A DNA stretch of 64,000 bases from an uncultured Pelagibacteraceae bacterium. Its GTDB lineage: Bacteria > Pseudomonadota > Alphaproteobacteria > Pelagibacterales > Pelagibacteraceae. Shown here piece by piece: positions 8,336 through 16,657 of this stretch. Both the position numbers and the translations under genes were made by a program. Under the pieces are notes generated by a model. That model was not told the origin of the DNA and searched no databases. It saw only the letters and a list, made by a program, of their open reading frames with translations. Location: the NCBI GenBank assembly GCA_902537055.1, contig CACAZW010000005.1, forward strand, positions 1-64,000, read 5' to 3'. Within the stretch, counting starts at the first letter, position 1; the number at the start of each line of letters is the position of its first letter.

Positions 8336-8358
8336 CTTGTGGGGCTAGCCCCCACAAG
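8336..8358. terminator. Terminator-like GC-rich hairpin between hsp20 and a lipoprotein gene
   Basis: CTTGTGGGG (8336-8344) pairs perfectly with CCCCACAAG (8350-8358) around the loop CTAGC. It is the strongest GC stem I saw in the window and sits between convergent genes, so it could end transcription from both sides. No clear U-tract follows on either strand, so a purely intrinsic mechanism is not certain. Confidence 0.55.
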
Positions 8359-8359
8359 G

Positions 8360-8692
8360 CTAAATACATCCACTAGAGCTAAATCCGATAATAATCCCTG
8401 ATGCATTCACCTCAAATTTTCTTTCACAAGGAATTCCATATTTTTTTGTTTTGTAGATAAGCATTTCATTTCCAAGTTCATTGACAAAATCTTCTGAAGG
8501 TGAGCCTAATTCTAATCTCATCTCATTAACTTCTTTTCCAACGAATTGACCAAATTTTTCATTCTCTTTTTCAGCCACTTCATCAGATTTCTTTTTAATT
8601 GTTTGGCATCCATTTAAAAAAATTATTGTTAATGTGATAAACAGAGCAATAAATTTTTTTGATAAAGTATTATTTTTAAAAGCAACAATCAT
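8360..8692 (-). CDS. Small predicted lipoprotein
   Basis: This 110-residue protein has a signal peptide with lipobox LNGC (acylated Cys at residue 29), so the mature form is a lipid-anchored protein of about 82 residues. The mature part (EVNEMRLELGSPSEDFVNE, then a YKTKKYGIPC...SSSGC end with two cysteines that may pair) loosely resembles small SmpA/BamE-like envelope proteins, but I cannot assign it. It converges with hsp20 over a hairpin and is divergent from the BMP transporter operon. Confidence 0.7.
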   Translation of the reverse strand: MIVAFKNNTLSKKFIALFITLTIIFLNGCQTIKKKSDEVAEKENEKFGQFVGKEVNEMRLELGSPSEDFVNELGNEMLIYKTKKYGIPCERKFEVNASGIIIGFSSSGCI

Positions 8693-8830
8693 TAATACAT
8701 ACCTAAAGTTGAATTATGTTAACAATTTGTTCAAAACTTTCATTAAATTGTTTGAATTTAATACAAATTTGAAAAGATAGGAAATTTTAAAGATTATTGA
8801 GTTATTGATTTATTATATTAAAGAAATGCT

Positions 8831-10330
8831 ATGACAACAGACTTAAGAATATCAAATGTATCAAAAATATATCCAGGATGTATAGCTAATGATAATGTAT
8901 CTCTTCAATTTAAAAGTGGAAAAATATACGCATTATTAGGAGAGAACGGAGCTGGAAAATCTACATTGGTAAAAATTTTGTCTGGTGTAGTGAGCCCAGA
9001 TAATGGTGAGGTTTTTTTAAATGAAAAAAATTTAAAATTAAGTTCTCCACTCGATGCCAAGAAAAATAAAATTGGAATGGTTTTTCAGCATTTCAATTTA
9101 TTTGAAACTTTATCAGTATTTGAAAACTTAAGTATAGATGCAACTGAAGATAACGAAAGTTTAAGGGTAAGAGTAAATGAAATATTAAAAAAATATAACT
9201 TTAGTATTGACCTTGACGTTCCTGTATTAAATTTATCAGCAGGTCAAAAGCAAAAAGTTGAGATTATAAGATGTCTTTTAAGAAGCCCTAAAGTTCTAAT
9301 CATGGACGAGCCTACATCTGTTTTGACTGAGCAGGAAACAGAGGAATTATTTATATCTTTAAAAAAATTCTGTGATGAAGGAATATTAATTATTTACATA
9401 ACTCACAAGTTAAAAGAAGTTTTGTCTTTATGTGATGAGGTTGCTGTAATGCGAAAAGGTAAGGTTGTATCGGTTAGCCAAACACAAAATGAAAGAGTTG
9501 AAACTCTCGCAAATAAGATGGTTGGTCAAAAACTAGCGAAAATTAAGAAAAAAATTAATATTTCCAAAAATAAAGATGAGATATTTAAAGTAAAACATTT
9601 AAATTTTTATAGCGATGATCCTTTTGAAACAAATTTAGTTAATCTAAATTTTTCTGTAAAGAGAGGAGAATGTTTAGGTATAGCGGGTATTTCTGGCAAT
9701 GGTCAAAACGAACTCTTTCAAATTTTGAGTGGGGAAATAATTACGCCAGATACATCAATCATTTTTCGAAATAAGGAAATTGCTAAATTAAATCCAAAGC
9801 AAAGACGAGAGTATTTAATGGCTTTTTCTCCTGAAGATAGAATATCTCAAGCGGCTGTACCTGAATTAAAAATATATGAAAATGTAGCTTTAAATAATTT
9901 TAAGTCATCAAATTTTTTTGAAAAAGGTTTGGTAAATGAAAAAAAAATTAAAGAGCATTCAAAGAAAATATTATCTGACTTCTCAGTAAATACAGACAAT
10001 GTTGAATTAAAAAGTCAATTTCTATCGGGTGGAAATTTACAAAAACTTATTTTAGGGAGAGAGTTAATTACAGCTCCGGAATTATTAATTTGTTACAATC
10101 CAACATGGGGGCTCGATGTGGGTGCAATCAATTATATTCATGAAACACTTATAAAAATTAACAATCAAGAAAAATCAACAATTTTAATTTCTACAGATAC
10201 GGAGGAGTTATTAAAACTCAGTGATAGAATTGCAGTTATTTACAAAGGTAAGCTTTCAAAAATAATGCCTTCAGAGGAAGTCACTCCAGAAAAATTAGGA
10301 GTTCTAATGGGAGGAGGTTCCATTGATTAA
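8831..10330 (+). CDS. BMP-type ABC importer, two-domain ATP-binding protein (nucleoside/purine-like)
   Basis: The 499-residue protein has two fused ABC domains. The first has an intact Walker A GENGAGKST (37-45), signature LSAGQ (135-139) and Walker B LIMDEP (156-161). The second has a degenerate P-loop (GISGNGQNE) but a good signature LSGGN (398-402). This asymmetry is typical of the YufO/RbsA-type ATPases that pair with two permeases and a BMP-family binding protein. It energises import across the inner membrane. It overlaps the first permease by 8 nt and opens the operon. Confidence 0.93.
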   Translation: MTTDLRISNVSKIYPGCIANDNVSLQFKSGKIYALLGENGAGKSTLVKILSGVVSPDNGEVFLNEKNLKLSSPLDAKKNKIGMVFQHFNLFETLSVFENLSIDATEDNESLRVRVNEILKKYNFSIDLDVPVLNLSAGQKQKVEIIRCLLRSPKVLIMDEPTSVLTEQETEELFISLKKFCDEGILIIYITHKLKEVLSLCDEVAVMRKGKVVSVSQTQNERVETLANKMVGQKLAKIKKKINISKNKDEIFKVKHLNFYSDDPFETNLVNLNFSVKRGECLGIAGISGNGQNELFQILSGEIITPDTSIIFRNKEIAKLNPKQRREYLMAFSPEDRISQAAVPELKIYENVALNNFKSSNFFEKGLVNEKKIKEHSKKILSDFSVNTDNVELKSQFLSGGNLQKLILGRELITAPELLICYNPTWGLDVGAINYIHETLIKINNQEKSTILISTDTEELLKLSDRIAVIYKGKLSKIMPSEEVTPEKLGVLMGGGSID

Positions 10331-11402
10331 AATTGAAAAAAGAAATGATGTACCAATGGCACTATATTTTTTTACTCCTTTTATTGCAATCATACTTACA
10401 ATTTTAGGTGGCGGTATAATTTTTTATATTTTAGGCTTTAATCCAATAGAAGCACTTAAGTTTTACTTTATAACTCCTATTTCAAATTTATATGGATTCA
10501 GTGAATTGCTACTCAAAGCAACCCCCCTCTGCTTAATTGCTATTGGTTTATCATTTTGTTTTAAAAGTAATAATTGGAATATTGGTGCAGAAGGGCAATT
10601 AACTTTTGGTGCGATTGTAGGAGGAGGAGTTGCTCTTTTATTTTATAATCAAGAAGGTTTTTATATATTGCCTTTAGTTATAGTTGCTGGAGCAATCGGG
10701 GGAATGATCTTTGCACTTATCCCAGCAATCCTTAAAACATATTTTAATACAAATGAGATTTTAGTTAGTCTTATGTTGGTTTATGTATCAAAGCTACTCT
10801 TAGATTATTTAGTAGTTGGACCATGGAGTAATCCTGAAGGTTTTAATTTTCCTGAAACAAGACAATTTAGTGACTCATCTAGAATGCCATTATTATTTGA
10901 AGGTTTGAGAATTCATGCTGGTATTTTTTTAGCTCTTGCAGCAGTTATGCTGAGTTGGTTTATTCTTTACAAAACCTATTTAGGCTTTCAGATTAAAGTA
11001 TCTGGTCTAAGTTTAAAAACTGCTAAGTATGCTGGGTTTAAAGGAAAAACTATGATTTTGGTTGTTTTTATGATTAGTGGTGCTTGTGCGGGATTAGCTG
11101 GAGTTGGTGAAATTACTGGGCCTATTGGACAGCTGCATAGAATGATATCCCCCGATTACGGTTTTACAGCAATTATTGTTGCTTTTTTAGGTCGTCTTAA
11201 TCCTTTTGGCATAATTTTTGCGTCTTTGGTTGTTGCTTTGACATATCTCGGTGCTGAAACGGCTCAAATTTTTTTACAAATACCAAAATATACCGGCCAA
11301 GTCTTTCAGGGTATGATTTTATTTTTTTTACTAGCATCTGATTATTTGCTTTTTTTCAAAGTTAAAATTTTAAATTTAAAAAAAAATGAGCTTAGACATT
11401 AG
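10323..11402 (+). CDS. BMP-type ABC importer, permease subunit 1
   Basis: The 359-residue protein is highly hydrophobic with about nine to ten membrane segments. It contains the BPD_transp_2 family stretch NNWNIGAEGQLTFGAIVGGG and, later, GFKGKTMILVVFMISGACAG. It corresponds to YufP-type permeases, which form a heterodimer with the next gene product. It overlaps the ATPase gene by 8 nt and the second permease by 17 nt, so the three are translated as one unit. Confidence 0.92.
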   Translation: MIKIEKRNDVPMALYFFTPFIAIILTILGGGIIFYILGFNPIEALKFYFITPISNLYGFSELLLKATPLCLIAIGLSFCFKSNNWNIGAEGQLTFGAIVGGGVALLFYNQEGFYILPLVIVAGAIGGMIFALIPAILKTYFNTNEILVSLMLVYVSKLLLDYLVVGPWSNPEGFNFPETRQFSDSSRMPLLFEGLRIHAGIFLALAAVMLSWFILYKTYLGFQIKVSGLSLKTAKYAGFKGKTMILVVFMISGACAGLAGVGEITGPIGQLHRMISPDYGFTAIIVAFLGRLNPFGIIFASLVVALTYLGAETAQIFLQIPKYTGQVFQGMILFFLLASDYLLFFKVKILNLKKNELRH

Positions 11403-12318
11403 TTTTATAGGAATTCTGATAGGATCAATAATGGCTTCATCAGTGCCATTAATACTTGCGGCTTCAGGTGAATTGGTTACTGAAAGATCGGGCGTTTTAA
11501 ATTTAGGTGTCGAAGGAATGATGATAATCGGAGCAATATCTGGTTTTGCTTTAATGGTAATAACAGATAACCTTTTTATTGCAATCGTAGGCTCTATGTT
11601 ATCAGGAGTTATAATTTCACTAATCTTTGGATTTTTATCGCAATCTCTCCTTACAAACCATGTTGCAACGGGTTTGGCATTGACTATTTTTGGCATCGGT
11701 TTATCCGCAATGTTAGGAAAAAATTTTGTTGGTATCCCTGGAAAAGAATTTCCAATTTTATTTTCAAGTTTAAAAGAAAGTATTCCGTTTTTTGGTCCAA
11801 TATTATTTGGACACTCTATAGTTCTATATTTTGCTTTTGCTTTACCATTTTTAACTAATTATTTTTTGAAAAAAACTAAATTAGGTTTAGTTGTTAGAGC
11901 TGTTGGTGATTCGCCTGTTTCGGCATCTAATCAAGGTATAAATGTTATTCTAGTTAGATACTGTTGTATTCTTTATGGAGGAGCTATGTGTGGCTTAGCA
12001 GGTGCATATTTATCTTTGATATACACCCCACAGTGGATTGAAAATATGACAGCTGGAAGAGGATGGATAGCTTTGGCTTTGGTTGTATTTGCAACCTGGA
12101 GTCCTATAAAAGTTTTAATTGGTGCTTTAATTTTTGGAGGGATTACAATTCTACAATTACATATGCAAGCAATTGGGTTTAGAATACCAGTTCAATTCTT
12201 AAGTGCATTACCTTATCTGATGACAATAATAGTTTTGGTTGTAATCTCTCGTGACAGTAGAAAAATAAAACTTAATACCCCAACCTCCTTAGGAAGAATA
12301 TTCTATAAGGAAAAGTAA
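11386..12318 (+). CDS. BMP-type ABC importer, permease subunit 2
   Basis: The 310-residue membrane protein carries the partner-permease motif ERSGVLNLGVEGMMIIGA near the N-terminus and GAMCGLAGAYLSL in the middle, both typical of YufQ-type subunits. With the preceding permease it makes the transmembrane channel. It starts inside the end of the first permease gene. After its stop comes an AT-only palindrome with a run of 12 T, then the binding-protein gene. Confidence 0.92.
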   Translation: MSLDISFIGILIGSIMASSVPLILAASGELVTERSGVLNLGVEGMMIIGAISGFALMVITDNLFIAIVGSMLSGVIISLIFGFLSQSLLTNHVATGLALTIFGIGLSAMLGKNFVGIPGKEFPILFSSLKESIPFFGPILFGHSIVLYFAFALPFLTNYFLKKTKLGLVVRAVGDSPVSASNQGINVILVRYCCILYGGAMCGLAGAYLSLIYTPQWIENMTAGRGWIALALVVFATWSPIKVLIGALIFGGITILQLHMQAIGFRIPVQFLSALPYLMTIIVLVVISRDSRKIKLNTPTSLGRIFYKEK

Positions 12319-12331
12319 TGTTAGCTATTCG

Positions 12332-12353
12332 AAAATAATTATTTTTTTTTTTT
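12332..12353 (+). terminator. Possible weak terminator: AT palindrome plus T12 tract inside the BMP operon
   Basis: AAAATAATTATTTT (12332-12345) is a perfect palindrome running into twelve T residues (12342-12353), between the second permease and the binding protein. All-AT stems are weak; it may reduce readthrough or be only an AT-rich spacer. Confidence 0.25.
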
Positions 12354-12406
12354 GAATTTTGATTAACTTAAAGCTTCACAAAAAAAATTTAGAGGGGAAA
12401 TTCAAA

Positions 12407-13471
12407 ATGTATAAAAACTTTTTTAGATATTTAATTTCTGCAATTTTTCTACTTGGGTTTAGTGTAAACTCAAATGCGGATTTTAAAGTTGGTTTTGTCT
12501 ATGTTGGCCCAACTGGTGACCATGGATGGACATTTCAACATCACGAAGGTAGAAACGCTGTAGAGGCAGCTGGAATAAAAACAACATTTGTTGAAAGTGT
12601 TCCAGAAGGTGCTGATGCAGAAAGAGTCATAAGACAACTGGCTCAATCTGGCCACGACTTAATTTTTACAACTAGTTTTGGATATATGGATCCAACTAAC
12701 AAAGTTGCAAAAGATTTTCCAAATGTAAAATTTGAACACGCAACAGGTTATAAGAGAGAACACTCAAATGTTTCTACTTATTCTGCAAGATTTTACGAAG
12801 GAAGAACTCTTTTAGGCCATATTGCTGGAAAAATGACTAAAACTAACACGATTGGCTACATTGCATCTTTTCCAATTCCTGAAGTAATAAGAGGTATTAA
12901 TGCAATGACTCTTGCTGCACAAAAGGTCAATCCAAATATTAAAACTAAGATTGTATGGGTGTTTACTTGGTACGATCCAGGTAAAGAAGCTGAAGCAGCG
13001 CAAGCTTTAATCGATCAAGGTGCAGATGTAATTATGCAACATACAGATAGTACAGCACCAGTTCAAACAGCCGAGAAAGCAGGTGTATGGTCATTTGGTC
13101 AAGCAAGTGACATGCAGAGATTTGCTCCTAAATCAATTTTGACTTCAATTATAGATGATTGGGCACCATATTATGTTGAAAGAGCTATTGCTGCAAGAGA
13201 CGGTACATGGAATCAACAAGACACATGGCATGGATTAAAGGAAGGTATGGTAGCTATGGGACCATATAATTCTGCAATGGGTGCTGATTTAGTTAAAGAA
13301 GTAGAGCAGCTTCAAAAAGATCTAGCATCAGGAAAAGTTCATTCGTTCACAGGTCCTATATATGACCAAAAAGGTAATATATTAGTTGCAGAAGGGAAAG
13401 TTGCCGATGATGGAATGCTAGCTGGAATGAGTGTTTATGTAAAAGGTGTTGAAGGAGATATTCCAAAATAA
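12407..13471 (+). CDS. BMP-family ABC transporter substrate-binding protein
   Basis: I choose ATG 12407 (354 residues) over the in-frame 12359 because GAGGGG lies 9 nt before it and it gives a clean signal peptide ending NSNA|DFKVGF. The mature protein has the PnrA/BMP fold motifs VGFVYVGPTGDHGWT and later DVIMQHTDSTAPVQTAEKAG. BMP proteins bind nucleosides, purines or related molecules. There is no lipobox, so it is a free periplasmic protein. A strong bidirectional terminator follows, and a purine-type phosphoribosyltransferase lies convergently next door, which hints at a nucleobase or nucleoside ligand. Confidence 0.92.
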   Translation: MYKNFFRYLISAIFLLGFSVNSNADFKVGFVYVGPTGDHGWTFQHHEGRNAVEAAGIKTTFVESVPEGADAERVIRQLAQSGHDLIFTTSFGYMDPTNKVAKDFPNVKFEHATGYKREHSNVSTYSARFYEGRTLLGHIAGKMTKTNTIGYIASFPIPEVIRGINAMTLAAQKVNPNIKTKIVWVFTWYDPGKEAEAAQALIDQGADVIMQHTDSTAPVQTAEKAGVWSFGQASDMQRFAPKSILTSIIDDWAPYYVERAIAARDGTWNQQDTWHGLKEGMVAMGPYNSAMGADLVKEVEQLQKDLASGKVHSFTGPIYDQKGNILVAEGKVADDGMLAGMSVYVKGVEGDIPK

Positions 13472-13490
13472 TTTTTAAAAAAAAATTAAA

Positions 13491-13521
13491 AAGGCCAACT
13501 TAAATAGTTGGCCTTTTTTTT
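13491..13521. terminator. Bidirectional intrinsic terminator
   Basis: AAGGCCAACT (13491-13500) pairs perfectly with AGTTGGCCTT (13506-13515) around a 5-base loop, with a T-tract to 13521 on the plus strand and an A-rich run on the left that serves the minus strand. It ends both the BMP operon and the convergent phosphoribosyltransferase gene, whose stop codon lies in the tract. Confidence 0.9.
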
Positions 13522-14056
13522 ATGAATGTTTTTTCTTTAAGCCATTAATATCTATTTCATCATAATATTCTGAAGGTTGAACTATCCAAGGATCTCCATC
13601 CAGTAAAATTGGACAAAAATCTGGAGTAAAAGAAGAGGATTTTTTTTTCCAAAGACAAGCTGTTTTTATTTCTTGAATATGGTTTTTCACTGGAGCATAA
13701 TTTTTTAACCATTTAATACTTTCATTTAATGTAAGTCCAGTATCGGATAAATCATCAACTAATAAAACATTTTTAAAATCTTCATTTTTAGCTATTGAGC
13801 TTATGTCTCTTGCAAAAATAAGTTCGCCCTGTTTATTTTCTACAGTTTCTCCAGAATAACTTTGAATAACAACATAAGCAGTGGGCAATTTAAATATTCT
13901 TGATAGCATATCAATTATAGGTGCTGCACCCCTCATTATTCCGACTAAAACAGATGGTTTGTAATTTTTTTCAATTGTAAGAGCTAACTTTTCAACTGCT
14001 AATTTATAATCTTCATAATTGATTATTAATTTTTCTGCCATAAAATTTGGTAACAT
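13520..14056 (-). CDS. Purine-type phosphoribosyltransferase
   Basis: The 178-residue protein has the PRPP-binding loop VLLVDDLSDTGLTL (residues 97-110) and a VGIMRGAAPIIDML start typical of hypoxanthine/xanthine/guanine phosphoribosyltransferases. These convert a free base plus PRPP into the nucleotide in the cytoplasm. An internal ATG at residue 6 (MAEKL) is a possible alternative start. Its position tail-to-tail with the BMP importer suggests salvage of an imported base, but the base cannot be told from sequence. Confidence 0.85.
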   Translation of the reverse strand: MLPNFMAEKLIINYEDYKLAVEKLALTIEKNYKPSVLVGIMRGAAPIIDMLSRIFKLPTAYVVIQSYSGETVENKQGELIFARDISSIAKNEDFKNVLLVDDLSDTGLTLNESIKWLKNYAPVKNHIQEIKTACLWKKKSSSFTPDFCPILLDGDPWIVQPSEYYDEIDINGLKKKHS

Positions 14057-14083
14057 AAAAAAAAAAAATTAAAAAGGAGAATT

Positions 14084-14374
14084 ATGAAAGGTTACTGGAT
14101 TGCAACTTACAGTGAAATTAAAGACCCTGAAAGAATGAAAAAATATGCAGATAAAGCAAAGGAAGCTGTATTAAAATATTCTGGAAAAATTTTAGCTCGA
14201 AGTGCTAATAACATTTCACTTGAAGGTAGAGAAATGGTTAGAATAGCACTTGCAGAGTTCCCAGACGTGGAAACTGCTAAAAAATGCTACGATTCTGAGG
14301 AATATGTTGAGGCAAGAACATATCTTAAAGATAATGTAATTAGAGAACATATGATATTTGAAGGAATGGAATAA
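14084..14374 (+). CDS. DUF1330 protein, first of a tandem pair
   Basis: This 96-residue protein is a DUF1330 (dimeric ferredoxin-like fold) protein: MKGYWIATYSEIKDPERMKK at the start, ILARSANN in the middle, and VRIALAEFPDVETAKKCYDS near the end. The function of the family is not established. The ribosome binding site AAAAAGGAG is good. The next gene, 18 bp on, encodes a diverged copy, so the pair looks like an old tandem duplication in one operon. Confidence 0.88.
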   Translation: MKGYWIATYSEIKDPERMKKYADKAKEAVLKYSGKILARSANNISLEGREMVRIALAEFPDVETAKKCYDSEEYVEARTYLKDNVIREHMIFEGME

Positions 14375-14392
14375 CTTAGAAAAGGGGCAAAT

Positions 14393-14689
14393 ATGAAGGC
14401 ATATTGGGTGAGTTTGTATACAGAGATTTCAGATCAAGATAATCTAAAAAAATATGGTGAAAATGCAATACCAGTTATAAAAAAATTTGGTGGTACTCCT
14501 GTAGTTAGAGGAGGCAAACTAAAATATTATAGTGGTGACAAAATATTAAGGACCGTCATTTGGGAATTTCCCAGTTATGACATGGCCATATCTTGTCATG
14601 ACTCAGAAGATTATTTAAAAGCTTGGTCTTATGCAGAACAAACTACAAAAAGACATATGTTTATTGTGGAGGGTGCTAATACTGAATAG
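14393..14689 (+). CDS. DUF1330 protein, second of a tandem pair
   Basis: The 98-residue paralogue of the preceding gene shares its layout (MKAYWVSLYTEISDQDNLKK, VVRGGK, VIWEFPSYDMAISCHDS). Its central segment differs markedly, with KYYSGDK in place of ISLEGREM. DUF1330 proteins form dimers; two diverged copies side by side could make a heterodimer. AAAAGGGG serves as ribosome binding site. The 3' end overlaps the convergent AlkA gene by 14 nt. Confidence 0.88.
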   Translation: MKAYWVSLYTEISDQDNLKKYGENAIPVIKKFGGTPVVRGGKLKYYSGDKILRTVIWEFPSYDMAISCHDSEDYLKAWSYAEQTTKRHMFIVEGANTE

Positions 14690-15302
14690 TATCGTCATCA
14701 ATTGAACGCCACAAATACCAAGTGGCAACAGAGCAGTATGGAGAAAATCTTCTTTGAAGCTTTTTTACAAAAATTTCAGGTGGAAAATATTTTTTTTTAT
14801 AGTTGTTTGATATTGCTCTTAATAACCCAATATCCTGGACTGGCCAGATATTAGACCTATTATAAGTAAATAACAAAATCATCTCTGCTGACCATCTTCC
14901 TATTTGCCTTAAAGTTGATAGGTATATAATTGCTTCTTCATCGCTCATTTTCGAAATTAATCTTGGATTAAAACTTTTATTTTTAAATTTTTGAGACATT
15001 TCCAAGATGCCCCTTATTTTTTGACGACTAAGACCGCATTTTTTAAGTTGTGATGTTTTAAGCTTTGAAACAATTTTTGGATTAATTTTTTTTTTACATG
15101 CCAATTCAAATTTTTTGAAGACAGAGTCTGCAGCAGCAACACTTATTTGTTGTCCTATTATACTTTTGCATAAAGAATAAAAGACATCTTTTCTAGTAGT
15201 TAAATTGTTATCTTTATATTTTTTAATCAATGATCTCATAATACTATCTTTTTTTGAAAGATATGTTCTAGCTTTTTTCCAATATGTCGGTGCCTTACTC
15301 AT
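14676..15302 (-). CDS. DNA-3-methyladenine glycosylase II family (AlkA-like, HhH-GPD)
   Basis: The 208-residue protein has a helix-hairpin-helix LSTLRQIGRWSAEMIL (residues 128-143), followed by the catalytic aspartate D157 in WPVQDIGL and QQISVAAADSVF near residue 51. The family excises alkylated bases from DNA as the first step of base excision repair. The protein is short, lacking the N-terminal domain of E. coli AlkA, as in many bacteria. It overlaps the DMT transporter gene by 8 nt, so both are on one leftward transcript. Confidence 0.9.
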   Translation of the reverse strand: MSKAPTYWKKARTYLSKKDSIMRSLIKKYKDNNLTTRKDVFYSLCKSIIGQQISVAAADSVFKKFELACKKKINPKIVSKLKTSQLKKCGLSRQKIRGILEMSQKFKNKSFNPRLISKMSDEEAIIYLSTLRQIGRWSAEMILLFTYNRSNIWPVQDIGLLRAISNNYKKKYFPPEIFVKKLQRRFSPYCSVATWYLWRSIDDDTIQY

Positions 15303-16176
15303 TTCTACTTACCGTTACTTGTTTATTTAAATATATTTCTCTTCGAAATATAATGATTGATGATATTATTACCAGTGAAGCACCCATTAATGTTTTAATT
15401 GTGGGAATTTCATCCCAAATAAAATATCCAAAAGATATTGCAAATATTAATCCTAAATATTTAAGAGGTGTAACCAGAGAAACCTCGGATAATTTATATG
15501 ATTGACTTAATAATAAATTAGCTGTTCCTCCCAACAAGCCAATTGTACATAATAGTAAGAAATCATTGAAAGTTGGCATGATCCAACCAAATGGTATTGA
15601 TAAAACTCCAACAATTGTAATTGCAAAAGAAAAAAAGAATGAGATCAACCAGACTGGTTCTGTGGATGAAAGTTTTCTAATTGTAATTGCAACGTAAGAC
15701 ATTCCAATACAAAAGATTATTGGAAATAAATAATAAATATTTAAGCTAGAAAATCCTGGTTGGGTAATTACTAAAACACCAATAAAACCAACAAATACTG
15801 CGGCCCATCTATATACTCCTACTTTCTCACTTAGTAAAAATATTGATAGCAAAGTTGTAAATATAGGTGCAGCAAATGAAATACTTGTCACTGTTGCAAG
15901 TGGTAGGTTTCTTAGTGCCAAAAATATTGCAGCTAAAGCTATCAGTCCTGAACAACATCTAATTAAATGTAATCCTGGTCTATTTGTTTTGTAAAAATCT
16001 CTAAATCTTGTCTTAGGAACTAAAAAAATTATTGGCAAAATACCAAATAGACCTCTAAAGAACATTACCTGTCCAATTGGATAATCTGATGACCACTTGA
16101 CTATTACATCCATAAATGAAAAAGCACATATTGATAAAAACATGTAAAAAAAGCCTAATTGATTTTTGGAAAGCAT
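15295..16176 (-). CDS. DMT-superfamily (EamA) transporter
   Basis: The 293-residue protein has about ten predicted membrane helices in two EamA repeats (the first begins FYMFLSICAFSFMDVIVKW, the second LFPIIFCIGMSYVAI). The family exports or exchanges metabolites such as amino acids, SAM or nucleobases; the substrate cannot be told here. Its start lies 34 bp from the divergent msrA. It overlaps the downstream alkA gene, although no functional link is obvious. Confidence 0.88.
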   Translation of the reverse strand: MLSKNQLGFFYMFLSICAFSFMDVIVKWSSDYPIGQVMFFRGLFGILPIIFLVPKTRFRDFYKTNRPGLHLIRCCSGLIALAAIFLALRNLPLATVTSISFAAPIFTTLLSIFLLSEKVGVYRWAAVFVGFIGVLVITQPGFSSLNIYYLFPIIFCIGMSYVAITIRKLSSTEPVWLISFFFSFAITIVGVLSIPFGWIMPTFNDFLLLCTIGLLGGTANLLLSQSYKLSEVSLVTPLKYLGLIFAISFGYFIWDEIPTIKTLMGASLVIISSIIIFRREIYLNKQVTVSRNE

Positions 16177-16210
16177 GATAATAACTTTAGATTAATTAAA
16201 ATTTTTAGCA

Positions 16211-16657
16211 ATGGAAATAGCAACTTTAGCACTTGGATGTTTTTGGGGACCCGAAATAAAATTTAGCAAGTTAAATGGAGTAATAAATACAGAGGTTGGA
16301 TATTGTGGAGGTAATACTGAGAAGACATCTTATAAAGAAGTATGTTATGGTGACACCAATCACGCAGAAGTAGTTAAAGTTGAATTTGACAATACTAAAA
16401 TTTCTTATGAGGAAATAATAAGAAACTTTTTTGAATTTCATGATCCAACTACTTTAAACCGTCAAGGTCCAGATGTAGGTACTCAGTATAGAAGTGAAAT
16501 ATTTGTTCATGATGAAAATCAAAATAAAATCGCTAACAAAGTATTGAAAGAAATTAATGAAAAATTTAAAGGTAAAATTGTTACCAAAATATCAAAATCA
16601 AAAAATTATAACAAAGCTGAAGATTATCATCAGAAATATTTGGAAAAAAGTTTCTAA
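16211..16657 (+). CDS. msrA: Peptide methionine-S-sulfoxide reductase
   Basis: The 148-residue protein has the MsrA catalytic motif GCFWG with C10, then EVGYCGG, HAEVVKVEFD and the FFEFHDPTTLNRQGPDVGTQ stretch. MsrA reduces methionine-S-sulfoxide in oxidised proteins using thioredoxin. It is a compact, single-domain form. Its stop shares a base with the start of the sulfurtransferase gene (TAATG), so the two sulfur/redox enzymes are coupled. Confidence 0.96.
   Translation: MEIATLALGCFWGPEIKFSKLNGVINTEVGYCGGNTEKTSYKEVCYGDTNHAEVVKVEFDNTKISYEEIIRNFFEFHDPTTLNRQGPDVGTQYRSEIFVHDENQNKIANKVLKEINEKFKGKIVTKISKSKNYNKAEDYHQKYLEKSF

Noticed and set aside
8721-8756. Inverted repeats AACAATTT/AAATTGTT and TTCAAA/TTTGAA upstream of the BMP ATPase
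   Set aside because: They overlap each other and consist of common AT-rich words, so chance is a sufficient explanation; not called an operator.
12359-12406. Earlier in-frame Met for the BMP binding protein
   Set aside because: It would put 16 charged residues before a clear signal peptide; ATG 12407 has GAGGGG upstream.
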